Source: an uncultured Prevotellaceae bacterium (lineage in GTDB: Bacteria > Bacteroidota > Bacteroidia > Bacteroidales > Bacteroidaceae). Taken from it: a stretch of 64,000 bases of DNA. The stretch is from NCBI GenBank assembly GCA_937898415.1, contig CALDLA010000008.1:1-64000 (forward strand). The letters are read 5' to 3'. How positions within the stretch are numbered: the stretch's first letter is position 1; each line of letters opens with the position of its first letter. The notes beneath the pieces are model-generated. The model was not told the DNA's origin and ran no database searches. It saw only the letters and a list, made by a program, of their open reading frames with translations. Made by a program: the position numbers and the translations under genes. Below are positions 1 to 7,396 of this stretch, piece by piece.

Positions 1-293
1 CCCTGATGTTCAGGGCTCTCTGTAATGATAATCGTCTGTTTCATGATCGTTGTTTTTTTGTTTTTGTTTTTATTTTTATTCAAGTTACTGAGCTTCAGTT
101 CGTAAGTCTTGCGCTCACGAAAGAGGAACCCCACATCTATCAGGAAGTGGTGTAGATCCGGGGCATTGATACCCATCTCCCTTGCCAGGTCGGTAGAGAG
201 CATACAGTCCTCAGTGCCCGCATTCCGTTTCTGTTGCAGCCTGCGTATGTATTCCTGCGCCGGCTGCACCTTCAGCATTTCTTCTCGTGTCAT
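1..293 (-). CDS. KilAC-like winged-helix protein fragment (C-terminus cut by window edge)
   Basis: An open frame runs from an ATG at 293 down to base 1 without a stop, giving 97 codons so far. Residues about 30-65 (LSTDLAREMGINAPDLHHFL, then a short basic strand) resemble the KilAC domain of phage antirepressors: a helix-turn-helix with the LAxELGM...LNxxL pattern followed by a beta hairpin. The protein starts directly at the helical lead-in, with no N-terminal BRO/ANT domain, so it may be a stand-alone KilAC protein or the remains of an antirepressor. A run of Lys/Asn codons follows around residues 70-80. The neighbourhood (restriction remnant, toxin-antitoxin) fits a decaying mobile region. 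The function is inferred from one domain only. Confidence 0.45.
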   Translation of the reverse strand, partial: MTREEMLKVQPAQEYIRRLQQKRNAGTEDCMLSTDLAREMGINAPDLHHFLIDVGFLFRERKTYELKLSNLNKNKNKNKKTTIMKQTIIITESPEHQ

Positions 294-507
294 AGTCCTT
301 AAATGTAAAAATGTCAAAGAGCGCGCGAGCCGAATACAGAGCCAAGCTTGCTTGGGCTTTGTTGAGGCGAAGCCGCTTTTCGAGACAAAGTCTCAAAGAG
401 CGTAGATTCTTTTGAATCACGATGCAAATTTCGGGAAATAATGTGAGTGAAAAAAAGAAAGAAAGTTTCACCCCAAACTTTCATTCTTGCAAGTCACTGA
501 TAATCAA
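294..507. other. AT-rich intergenic region with small inverted repeats
   Basis: I see no convincing gene here. Two short inverted repeats lie upstream of the minus-strand KilAC-like gene: GATTC-N4-GAATC at 405-418 and GAGAC-N3-GTCTC at 382-394. They could be operator or leader structures. No full TAnnTTTG promoter was found; the nearest match on the minus strand is AAATTTG around 424-430. Confidence 0.4.
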
Positions 508-535
508 CAAAAAAGGGCGCCTTTCAGCACCCTTG
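508..535 (-). terminator. Rho-independent terminator
   Basis: Read on the minus strand, GGGTGC-N6-GCGCCC forms a six-pair stem and is followed by a run of T. It closes the short unit that starts at the promoter near 694-725. Confidence 0.7.
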
Positions 536-540
536 AACTT

Positions 541-636
541 TCACTTAACTTTCACGCCGTGTTTCTCCAACACCTCTTTTACGGCCTGCCTGCAGCATCT
601 GCATCTGTGGGCGTCGACATCTTGCCTTCCTTTCAT
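541..636 (-). CDS. Very short cysteine-rich ORF (31 residues), uncertain
   Basis: An ATG at 636 opens a 31-codon frame ending at a TGA directly before a terminator. The peptide holds three cysteines in a C-R-C-C pattern followed by a short helix (RQAVKEVLEKHGVKVK). That recalls the CxxC-helix start of heavy-metal-associated folds, but it is far too short to be one. It sits between a good Bacteroidetes-type promoter (694-725) and a terminator (508-535). It may be a real micropeptide, the 3' end of a deleted gene, or incidental to a small RNA. Confidence 0.25.
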   Translation of the reverse strand: MKGRQDVDAHRCRCCRQAVKEVLEKHGVKVK

Positions 637-656
637 TTCAGTTACTGCTATAAACG

Positions 657-691
657 AAAAAACGACCCGCCAACTTTTGTGGCGAATCGTC
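657..691 (-). other. Hairpin followed by T-run at the predicted transcript start
   Basis: On the minus strand ACGAtTCGCCA and TGGCGgGTCGT pair around a short loop and are followed by TTTTTT. It looks like an intrinsic terminator but lies almost exactly at the expected start site of the 694-725 promoter. It may be a 5' stabilising stem, an attenuator, or the terminator of a former upstream gene. Confidence 0.5.
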
Positions 692-693
692 TG

Positions 694-725
694 CAAAGTT
701 AGCAAGGAAAAAGCGTTGCTCCAAA
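694..725 (-). promoter_or_regulatory. Bacteroidetes-type promoter
   Basis: TTTG, a 20 bp spacer, then TAACTTTG on the minus strand, matching the -33/-7 consensus of the Bacteroidetes primary sigma factor. The only transcript it can serve is the short unit ending at 508. Confidence 0.55.
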
Positions 726-822
726 CTTTTCCGTCCCTTTTTTGCGATTATTTTCTGCTACTGCACAAAATCCCAAAAACTGTGCACCGCCTTTCTTTAC
801 AGAGTAGGGATTTGTAAGGAAA

Positions 823-1034
823 TCAAGTGACACATGTCTTCACGCCCATGTCGATGAAACATATCTCATCGCCATTGCTGCTATAGGTATAGCGAATCTT
901 CATGGCATTGGCATAGAGCTTGGCTTGCCCCACACCCTCAGACAAGTCTTTCTCGTCGCTCATGGAACAATCCCCCAGCCAACATCCCTTAGCTTAGGGT
1001 CTATCTTGCTAAATCGTGTCTGCGCTTTGTTCAT
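823..1034 (-). pseudogene. hsdR: Remnant of type I restriction subunit HsdR (N-terminal pieces)
   Basis: Two short frames read like the start of HsdR. The first (1034-960) gives MNKAQTRFSKIDPKLRDVGWG and then stops. The second (963-823), in a different frame, gives SDEKDLSEGVGQAKLYANAM and IRYTYSSNGDEICFIDM. Intact HsdR proteins have the same order: xxEAxTRxxxIDPxLxxAGWG, a PD-(D/E)xK nuclease core, then DKxLxEGVxQAKxYAxxLxIRFxYxTNGxxIxxIDM. About 45 residues that would include the start of the nuclease core are missing between the two, and the motor and C-terminal domains are absent. No HsdM or HsdS is present. The gene is dead in at least two ways: deletion with frame change, and loss of the 3' part. 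Confidence 0.8.
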
Positions 1035-1049
1035 GTTAATGGTTATTCA

Positions 1050-1502
1050 TCAATAATCAATAGTATATTCCAACTTACCGCTAGTTACATAATTTGACTC
1101 GTCTTTGATTGCAAACGCTTCTTTATTTTTGCTTACGCTTAGACGGCATATGGAATTATATTTTCCCGAGCTTGAGCTAAGCATCATATATACTTTGTCT
1201 CCCTTTTTGAAAGGCCCATAAGTTGCTTCCCATGGAGCATAAGCCACTTGGACTGTAACTTCTTTGTTAACATCTTTACATTTTACAGTTCTTTCCGTCT
1301 TTGATGCATAAGATATTTGTACTCCATTTAGCACTTCATATTTCACATAATAATTATCATTGTTTGTTGGGGCGCTATTATTATTATCTTCTTCGTTTGT
1401 AAATGTGTCAACGTCACTATCTTCATCCTTACTACAAGATGAAGTTGATAGAATTAATGCAAACATTAGCATCAATATACATGTTATTCTTTCTTTTTTC
1501 AT
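1050..1502 (-). CDS. Surface-exposed lipoprotein of unknown function
   Basis: A 150-residue protein. I take the ATG at 1502 because it precedes a standard signal peptide (MKKERITC, then a hydrophobic run) ending in a lipobox cysteine near residue 23. The residues after it, S-K-D-E-D, match the acidic export signal that sends Bacteroidetes lipoproteins to the cell surface. An Asn/Asp/Glu-rich linker follows, then a compact domain (about 50-150) predicted to be beta-rich. I recognise no family. The gene is AT-rich like its neighbours. It follows a 120-codon ORF by about 40 bp and could share a transcript with it. Confidence 0.7.
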   Translation of the reverse strand: MKKERITCILMLMFALILSTSSCSKDEDSDVDTFTNEEDNNNSAPTNNDNYYVKYEVLNGVQISYASKTERTVKCKDVNKEVTVQVAYAPWEATYGPFKKGDKVYMMLSSSSGKYNSICRLSVSKNKEAFAIKDESNYVTSGKLEYTIDY

Positions 1503-1543
1503 GACCTGCTTATTTTTATTATTAATTAAAGTTTCCCACCTTT

Positions 1544-1906
1544 TCAAAACGCCCACAAACAAAGGGGTTCTGAAATCTTTGCATCACGAGAATGCCCGTA
1601 AACAAAGGATTTTAACACAGACATAATGAATGTTAATGAAATAGAGAATGAATCCCAATGTTCCCGAAAGTCCCCATTAATAGGGAGAAGTGCATTTGTG
1701 GGATCATAACTTATGACAGGTGGATTGATTTTGTTGAGTTGGTCTATTGGACACTTGTCAAAGAAAGAAAAAGACTTAAGATGCAGTTCCTTTCTAAAAA
1801 ATGTAAGACTATAAAAAGAATCGTCTTGAAATGAGGGAAAAAGACATTGCTTCATCAATATGTCCGTCAATGCTAATGTCTCTGGGCTATAATTCCGATT
1901 ATTCAT
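1544..1906 (-). CDS. Hypothetical protein
   Basis: A 120-codon frame with no signal peptide, transmembrane segment or motif that I recognise. The residues include many Phe, Ser and Leu, and the C-terminal 30 read unevenly, as if past the original stop. No good promoter is visible upstream; 1907-2028 is AT-rich with nothing clear. It may be a genuine small accessory gene or a fragment of one. Confidence 0.35.
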   Translation of the reverse strand: MNNRNYSPETLALTDILMKQCLFPSFQDDSFYSLTFFRKELHLKSFSFFDKCPIDQLNKINPPVISYDPTNALLPINGDFREHWDSFSISLTFIMSVLKSFVYGHSRDAKISEPLCLWAF

Positions 1907-2028
1907 ATACGTTGCTCAAGTTGTTACACTAATGATTCTTTAAAGTTCAAAAAATCAAGGGACGGTTCCGCGATTATTATCTTTCACTCGCAGTTTCTGA
2001 CTTTTGATCGAAGTCCCTTAATCGCCCT

Positions 2029-2394
2029 TTATTTACCCCACTCCTCCCAATCGGTTTCAGTAAGGTAACGGGTTATGTGTTCTTTTAATTCCACGATTTC
2101 ACTGTGTATAACAGCCCAGACGGTATCGCTGTCAACTCGGAAGTATTCATGAACCAGGAAATTCCTCATGCCTGATATGTCACGCCACGCGACCTCGGGA
2201 TGGGTATCCTTGAAGGTGGTAGTCAGCATATTGGCGGCCTCGCCTATAATCTCAATGTTCTTAACGATTCCGTAATATCGCAATACGTCGGCCTCCAACT
2301 CTTCACGCGAGAGTTGGCCGGCATACGTTTGAAGCCGTTCAATGGCCTCCAAAATGTGCTCCAGGCGACTTCTGTCTCTAAGCGGCTCTCTCAT
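2029..2394 (-). CDS. hepT: HepT-like toxin (DUF86 family HEPN ribonuclease)
   Basis: A 121-residue all-helical HEPN protein. The catalytic motif R-x4-H-x-Y is visible as RNFLVHEY around residues 77-84, and the preceding IVKNIEIIGEAAN segment is typical of DUF86. In characterised pairs HepT is an RNase whose activity is blocked when the partner MntA adds AMP to the motif tyrosine. Here the gene starts 17 bp inside the 3' end of the mntA-like gene, so translation is probably coupled. The motif is intact, suggesting a working toxin. Confidence 0.85.
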   Translation of the reverse strand: MREPLRDRSRLEHILEAIERLQTYAGQLSREELEADVLRYYGIVKNIEIIGEAANMLTTTFKDTHPEVAWRDISGMRNFLVHEYFRVDSDTVWAVIHSEIVELKEHITRYLTETDWEEWGK

Positions 2395-2671
2395 AAATCA
2401 GGATTTTATCACGGTCAACACTTTCACGAGCGAAAGGAAGCAGACCTTTCTCCGTAACAAGGTCAACCCGCTTCTGAAGCAGGTCTTGCAGGTCGAGCAT
2501 CATACCGCTCAGCTTGAACAAACCGACCATGTTGTCAGGCACTATCAAGAGGTCCACATCGCTGTCGGCGTTCTGCTCACCTCGTGAATAGGAACCGAAG
2601 AGCCAGACCTTCAGGACGGGCTGCGTCTTGAAGTAGTCGGCTATCAGCTGGGTCATCGTCTCTGTACTCAT
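2378..2671 (-). CDS. mntA: MntA-like antitoxin nucleotidyltransferase
   Basis: A 97-residue minimal nucleotidyltransferase. The GSYSRGEQNADSDVDLL segment gives the GS-x9-D-x-D motif that binds metal and NTP, and a further acidic residue lies in KRVDLV. In known MntA-HepT pairs this enzyme AMPylates and neutralises HepT. I choose the ATG at 2671 rather than the more upstream start at 2740, because a strong promoter (2699-2730) lies between them and its predicted start site is about 20 bp before this ATG. The short leader and overlap with hepT mark a compact two-gene operon with antitoxin first. Confidence 0.85.
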   Translation of the reverse strand: MSTETMTQLIADYFKTQPVLKVWLFGSYSRGEQNADSDVDLLIVPDNMVGLFKLSGMMLDLQDLLQKRVDLVTEKGLLPFARESVDRDKILIYERAA

Positions 2672-2698
2672 CGCTTCTGTCGTTTGCTTATCTGCCTG

Positions 2699-2730
2699 CA
2701 AAGATACAAATTGTTTCTGAATAACCAAAG
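2699..2730 (-). promoter_or_regulatory. Promoter of mntA-hepT
   Basis: TTG, a 19 bp spacer, then TATCTTTG on the minus strand, a very good match to the Bacteroidetes consensus. It sets the start of mntA at 2671. Confidence 0.7.
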
Positions 2731-2745
2731 AATAGTACACAAATA

Positions 2746-2777
2746 TTTGGTAATGCCGATTGTTTTTTGTACCTTTG
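2746..2777 (+). promoter_or_regulatory. Promoter for the small membrane protein
   Basis: TTTG, a 20 bp spacer, then TACCTTTG on the plus strand. It is divergent from the mntA promoter and about 70 bp ahead of the ATG at 2848. Confidence 0.65.
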
Positions 2778-2847
2778 TACCTGAGCAGGAGCGCACAATT
2801 AACCCTATTTATTCACCATTTAAAACACACAAGGTAAAACGAAGGCC

Positions 2848-2958
2848 ATGGAAAACCAGAAAGGCTTCAAAATCTCTCAGTACGCCTGTGCGGTATTGCT
2901 CATCGTGAGCAGTATCGCGCTGGTGGCGTATGATTATCACCCCATTTTAGCTGAGTGA
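2848..2958 (+). CDS. Small single-pass membrane protein (36 residues)
   Basis: Starts at ATG 2848 behind a consensus promoter and encodes MENQKGFKISQYACAVLLI followed by more hydrophobic residues and a short polar tail ending HPILAE. It has a single hydrophobic segment (about residues 11-28) after a short basic N-terminus. I do not recognise the family. The sequence after the stop still looks coding in another frame (LSEFLNLKTWNPL, then MPPRHYIRVDYYK and a stop at about 3031), so the gene may once have been longer and been shortened by a frameshift. It is followed by a strong terminator. Confidence 0.45.
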   Translation: MENQKGFKISQYACAVLLIVSSIALVAYDYHPILAE

Positions 2959-3032
2959 GTTCCTTAATTTGAAGACCTGGAATCCCCTCATGCCGCCCCG
3001 CCACTACATCAGAGTCGATTATTACAAATAGG

Positions 3033-3062
3033 GTTCAAGGGTGCTAAAAGACACCCTTGAAC
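3033..3062. terminator. Bidirectional terminator hairpin
   Basis: GTTCAAGGGTG and CACCCTTGAAC form a perfect 11-pair stem around an eight-base loop. It lies between the plus-strand small gene and the 3' end of the minus-strand beta-glucuronidase. Confidence 0.75.
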
Positions 3063-3067
3063 TTTAC

Positions 3068-4882
3068 TTACTTTCCTTCGTACCATTGCTTGAGGACGTA
3101 GAAGGCTTTCTTCTTTTCGCCCTTGTCGCTGACGACGCCCTTCATGTTATAGTAGTCCTGGATGCCAGTCAGGACGCGGCGGGGCGAGCGGAAGTCCTTG
3201 AGAATCCAGGGCGTGGTGCCGGCAAGTCCCTCAATCTTGTCGATCATGGCGAGGTTCTCGCGGTAGAGGTTCTCCTGGAACTCCTCTGTCCAGCGCTGGT
3301 TTTTCTCGCCGTGGTAGCCGTACTTGGCACCGCCGCCGAACTCGCTGATGATGACAGGCTTGTTGTAGGGAATCTCCCAGCGCATCTTCGGCGCATCGTT
3401 GACGTCGCGGTACCAGCCGATGTACTGGTTGAAGGACACCACATCGACGTATTTGTTCATGTTGTCGTTCAGCCGGTTGACGTAGTTCGAGGCTCCTGTC
3501 ACCTCCATCGCCATCGAGATGAGGCGGGTGTTGTCGAGTGTTCGGGCGTATGTGGCTAAGCGTCCGAGGAAGTCGTCGCGCTCGGCTGAGTGGGGTGTCT
3601 CGTTGGCGATACTCCAGATGATGACGTTGGCGCGGTTGTGGTCGCGGCTGATCATATCGGTCAGCTGCTGGCGGGCGTTCTCGAAGGTATTCGTGTTCTT
3701 CCAGGCGATAGTCCAATAGACGGGAATCTCAGACCAGACGAGGATACCCATCTTCTCAGCCTCGCGCACCATCTCCTCGTGGTGGGGATAGTGGGCCAGG
3801 CGCACGAAGTTACAGCCCAGCTCCTTGGCCCATGAGAGCAGCGTGCGGGCATCCTCGGCGCTGTTGGCGCGTCCGCCGCCGTTGGGTTTCTCGTTGTGGA
3901 TGCTGATGCCCTTGAGGAAGATGGGCTTTCCGTTGAGCAGTATCTGCTTGTCACGTGTCTCGATGGTGCGGAAGCCGATGTTGTCGGCATAGGAGGCATT
4001 GTCGAGCGAGATTTCCACCTGGTAGAGCTTGGGGTTCTCAGGACTCCAGAGGCTCAGTTTCTTGGCATTGACCTTGAGTGAGCCGCTCACCCTGCCCTCG
4101 GCATCCGTAACGAGCTGCTGCCTGAGCTTCAGTTCGGGGATGAAGACTGTCACGTTGTGCCCCGCCTCTGCCTTGTTCAGCTTGGCCGAGAAGTCTATCT
4201 GGCGCGTCTTGGCCTTGGCGTCGGCTTTCTGAAGTTGCAGGCTGTAGTCCTCGAGATAGGTCTTGGTCACCTTCACCAGCTTCACGTTGCGGGTGATGCC
4301 GCCGTAGTTCCACCAGTCGAAGATCTGCGTGGGCACATCCTCGGCGTGACGCTTGTTGTCAACCTTGACAATGACGGTGTTCTCACCCTCGCGCAGCAGG
4401 TCGCTGATGTCGTAGTTGAAGGGGGTGAAGCCGCCGATGTGATGGCCCACATGCTTGGTGTTGACATAGACGTGGCAGTCGTAGTTGACGGCGCCGAAGT
4501 AGAGTAGGGTGGTGTAGTCCTTCATGGGTACGGCCTGGAAGCTGGTCTTGAACCAGACGGTGCCCTCGTAGAAGAACAGGCGCTCGTCCTGCGTGTTCCA
4601 GTCGCCGGGAATCTGCATGGTGGGCGACTTGTCGAAGTCGTACTCGATGAGGTCTTCAGGCCGCTGGGGCTTGGCGTTCTGGAAGAATCCCCAGCGGGTG
4701 GGGTTCATGCGGTAGTCGTAGTAGCCCTCCTCCTGCACATCGACGATGTAGTTCCACTTGCCGTTGAGCGTCGTCCCCTCATAGGCATTCACATTTTGAA
4801 TCAGCGGCAGTGTCTCTGCCTTTGTCATCATGGAGAACAAGACTCCGATGACCAGTAGAATCATACTCTGAACGTTCTTCAT
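3068..4882 (-). CDS. GH2 beta-glucuronidase, secreted
   Basis: A 604-residue glycoside hydrolase family 2 enzyme with a signal peptide (MKNVQSMILLVIGVLF), an N-terminal sugar-binding beta domain (about 35-205), an immunoglobulin-like domain (about 210-310) and a TIM barrel (about 315-600). The acid/base residue is E428 in WSIANE and the nucleophile is E514 in IISEFGG. N579-M-K581 followed by GVV reproduces the NxK pair that in beta-glucuronidases contacts the substrate carboxylate, so glucuronidase activity is more likely than galactosidase. It would release glucuronic acid from glucuronides or glucuronoxylan fragments in the periplasm. It ends next to a terminator and starts 9 bp after trmO ends, so the two may be co-transcribed. 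Confidence 0.8.
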   Translation of the reverse strand: MKNVQSMILLVIGVLFSMMTKAETLPLIQNVNAYEGTTLNGKWNYIVDVQEEGYYDYRMNPTRWGFFQNAKPQRPEDLIEYDFDKSPTMQIPGDWNTQDERLFFYEGTVWFKTSFQAVPMKDYTTLLYFGAVNYDCHVYVNTKHVGHHIGGFTPFNYDISDLLREGENTVIVKVDNKRHAEDVPTQIFDWWNYGGITRNVKLVKVTKTYLEDYSLQLQKADAKAKTRQIDFSAKLNKAEAGHNVTVFIPELKLRQQLVTDAEGRVSGSLKVNAKKLSLWSPENPKLYQVEISLDNASYADNIGFRTIETRDKQILLNGKPIFLKGISIHNEKPNGGGRANSAEDARTLLSWAKELGCNFVRLAHYPHHEEMVREAEKMGILVWSEIPVYWTIAWKNTNTFENARQQLTDMISRDHNRANVIIWSIANETPHSAERDDFLGRLATYARTLDNTRLISMAMEVTGASNYVNRLNDNMNKYVDVVSFNQYIGWYRDVNDAPKMRWEIPYNKPVIISEFGGGAKYGYHGEKNQRWTEEFQENLYRENLAMIDKIEGLAGTTPWILKDFRSPRRVLTGIQDYYNMKGVVSDKGEKKKAFYVLKQWYEGK

Positions 4883-4891
4883 ATACCTTAT

Positions 4892-5569
4892 TTAATTAAT
4901 AGATTTGAGTTTCACGACACCGTCGGCCACGCAGAATTTCACGTCGCGACCGGCGAAGGGCATGCCATAGAGGCGCTGCGGGTCGGTATGGAAGCGGGGA
5001 CGGGGGTCCTGGGCCAGCACCTCGCGCAAGGCCTGCAGCTCGTCGGCGGTAAACAGGGCGGCCACGTCGGCCGGAATCTCAACCTGCAGCGGCTGCCACT
5101 CGTGCTCATCGACAAAGCCGGAACGGGCGTCGGGATGGGCATCGGCGTAGGCCACATAGGGTTTCACGTCGTAGATGGGCGTACCGTCCATGAGGTCGGC
5201 ACCCCATACGTGGATGACGGGACCTTCGTGCGCCGTCAGCTCTACCCTGTCGATTCGTACGCAGGACAGTCCGAGCCTGTTGGGCCGGAAAGGCGACCGC
5301 GAGGCGAACACCCCGACCCGCTCGTTGCCGCCAAGGCGCGGCGGACGGACGGTGAGATGCACCTCATCAGCTGACGCCGGATTGGCCGAAAACTCCCAGA
5401 TAAGCCATAGGTAGTCGAAACCGTCGAGGCCGCGCACAGCCTCCTCGCGCCGGAAATCAGGCGTGAAGACGATGCGTCCGGGCAGTCCCTCGACCAGTCC
5501 GCTCTGACGCGGAATGCCGAACTTGGAGGTCAGCGGCGAGCGGAAAAATGCAACTGGTTCGATATTCAC
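4892..5569 (-). CDS. trmO: tRNA (adenine-N6)-methyltransferase TrmO (TsaA family)
   Basis: A 225-residue cytosolic protein of the TsaA/TrmO family, which methylates N6 of t6A37 in threonine tRNAs using S-adenosylmethionine. The N-terminal beta-barrel shows the family signatures: IGxxxSPxxxKFGIPRQ-like (FRSPLTSKFGIPRQSGL), GFDYLWLIWEF, and RSPFRPNRLGLS around residues 90-102. A smaller C-terminal domain follows (DPRPRF and YGMPFAGRDVKF). The length fits the bacterial family. It is divergent from the histidine kinase gene and upstream of the beta-glucuronidase. Confidence 0.9.
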   Translation of the reverse strand: MNIEPVAFFRSPLTSKFGIPRQSGLVEGLPGRIVFTPDFRREEAVRGLDGFDYLWLIWEFSANPASADEVHLTVRPPRLGGNERVGVFASRSPFRPNRLGLSCVRIDRVELTAHEGPVIHVWGADLMDGTPIYDVKPYVAYADAHPDARSGFVDEHEWQPLQVEIPADVAALFTADELQALREVLAQDPRPRFHTDPQRLYGMPFAGRDVKFCVADGVVKLKSIN

Positions 5570-5589
5570 GCCACAAAATTAAGAAAAAA

Positions 5590-5621
5590 TTTGGAGAATA
5601 CAAAACAAATTTGTAATTTTG
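5590..5621 (+). promoter_or_regulatory. Promoter of the histidine kinase gene
   Basis: TTTG, a 20 bp spacer, then TAATTTTG. It shows that translation starts at the ATG at 5657, not at the more upstream TTG, which lies inside the promoter. Confidence 0.7.
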
Positions 5622-5656
5622 CATTCATAATCGATAGACTATTAACCGCTATAGAT

Positions 5657-7396
5657 ATGAAACGTATCTTGATTGCCATCATGCTGTTGGTGGGGGTACT
5701 TCCCATGAAAGCAGACAACGACTATAAAGAAACACCTGAATACAAAGCGCTCGTCGACTCCATGCGCTACGGTTTCAACATGGGCGACAGCGCCCGCTTC
5801 TTCCCAGCCCTCTCACGGCTGGAAGACTACCTGTTGAAAAAGAACGACCTGCATGCCTACTACACCCAGCGGTGTAACGAGATTGTGTTCCAGATGAACC
5901 GGCAGCGCATACTCGAAGCCTATAAACTGTCACGCCAGCTGTCGCAAGAACTGCGGAACCGCAAGCTGGACAAGGAGATGTACATGGCCTACAACATGCT
6001 GGGGCACCTGAACCGCTACTGCGGCAACAAGGAGGCGGCCAAGCGCAACTTCAAGATGGTGATTGAGATGATGGAGAAGGCCGGCTACTATGAGAGTATG
6101 CCGCCCATCTATATGAATATTGTCAACGTGGAAATGAGTGACGACCCCGAGGAGGCCCGGCAACTGCTGGACAAGGCGGCCACCATTGCCGCAAAGTATT
6201 CGCCCGAACGAGTCTTTGACATTGAGACGCGCAAGACGCTAAGCTACTTCAACGGCGGCGACATCCCGAAATTCTTGGAGGGCTACAAGAAGTACCGTGA
6301 GGGAGTCAGCGAAGGCAAGAGCAGCGTTCACGGCCGTTCGATGGACATCTACTATGAGGCTTGCATGGGCCATACGGACAAAGCCATTGAGATGGCCCAT
6401 GAACAACTGGGCGAGGACAGCCAGGAGGCCGTCACCAAGATTTATGAGATGAGCGGACGCTGGAAGGAGGCCTACGAGTCGCAGCGTGCGCAGATGGAGG
6501 CCAACGACTCCATCAACAATATTATCCTGCTGAACTCGATGGAGGGCTACCGCGACGAACTGAGACTTTACGAAATAGAGCGCGAAACTGCCAAGATGCG
6601 CACCATCACCATGGGTATCATCATCGCCCTGCTCCTGATGCTCGTCTGTGCCTTAGCCTACATCATGTTCAGCCACCGCCGGCACATGAAACAGCTGAAA
6701 CGAGCCTACGAGCACGCCCTGGAGTCGGACAAGATGAAGGCCGCCTTCATCCAGAACATGAGCCATGAGGTGAGGACGCCGCTGAACGTCATCGCGGGAT
6801 TCGCCCAGGTGCTGGCCAATCCCGAACTGAGCGGCAACGTGGAACGGCGGAAGGACATGGCACAGATGATGCTGAAGAACACGCACTTGATTACCAACCA
6901 GATAGACGCCATGCTGGAACTCTCGGTCAACGAGGCATCAGGACTGGCGCCGAAGGAGGATACCGTCAGGTTGAACAACTTACTGAAAGACATCATCCGC
7001 GAGAATGAGCCGGGCCTCACCCCCGGCGTGAAGCTCGCGCTGGACAGCGCACAGGGTGATGACTATTGTCTAAAGACCAATACCAGCATGATCAAGCGCA
7101 TGATGAACGCCCTGCTCGACAATGCCGTCAAGAATACCACAAAGGGACGTATCACCGTCAAGGCATCGGCTGACGAAGAGGAGCTGACGCTGACCGTCGA
7201 GGATACCGGCTGCGGTATTCCCGCCAATGAGCGTGAGCACATCTTCGAACGCTTCTTCAAGCTCGACTCCTTCAAGGCCGGCTTAGGACTGGGACTGCCG
7301 CTCTGCCGCTCGATAGCCACCCGACTGGGAGGCTCCATCCAGCTTGACGGCGAGTACCATAACGGAGCAAGGTTTGTGGTAAGGCTACCTTTGTAA
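5657..7396 (+). CDS. Sensor histidine kinase with periplasmic TPR-like sensor
   Basis: A 579-residue kinase. A signal-anchor or signal peptide (1-18) is followed by a helical periplasmic domain of TPR-like repeats (about 25-300), one transmembrane segment (about 315-338), a HisKA domain with the phospho-accepting histidine in NMSHEVRTPLN (about 368), and a HATPase domain with N box NALLDNAVKNT, G1 DTGCGIP, F box FERFF and G2 GLGLGLPL. There is no receiver or HTH domain and no response regulator gene beside it, so it is an orphan kinase. Its 3' end overlaps the convergent GH2 gene by 12 bp. The ligand is unknown. Confidence 0.88.
   Translation: MKRILIAIMLLVGVLPMKADNDYKETPEYKALVDSMRYGFNMGDSARFFPALSRLEDYLLKKNDLHAYYTQRCNEIVFQMNRQRILEAYKLSRQLSQELRNRKLDKEMYMAYNMLGHLNRYCGNKEAAKRNFKMVIEMMEKAGYYESMPPIYMNIVNVEMSDDPEEARQLLDKAATIAAKYSPERVFDIETRKTLSYFNGGDIPKFLEGYKKYREGVSEGKSSVHGRSMDIYYEACMGHTDKAIEMAHEQLGEDSQEAVTKIYEMSGRWKEAYESQRAQMEANDSINNIILLNSMEGYRDELRLYEIERETAKMRTITMGIIIALLLMLVCALAYIMFSHRRHMKQLKRAYEHALESDKMKAAFIQNMSHEVRTPLNVIAGFAQVLANPELSGNVERRKDMAQMMLKNTHLITNQIDAMLELSVNEASGLAPKEDTVRLNNLLKDIIRENEPGLTPGVKLALDSAQGDDYCLKTNTSMIKRMMNALLDNAVKNTTKGRITVKASADEEELTLTVEDTGCGIPANEREHIFERFFKLDSFKAGLGLGLPLCRSIATRLGGSIQLDGEYHNGARFVVRLPL

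Noticed and set aside
422..817. 131-codon plus-strand ORF
   Set aside because: It runs through two hairpins and a minus-strand promoter, has no recognisable domain and an irregular composition.
3068..4882. Beta-galactosidase assignment for the first GH2
   Set aside because: The N-x-K pair near residue 580 and overall length fit beta-glucuronidases better.
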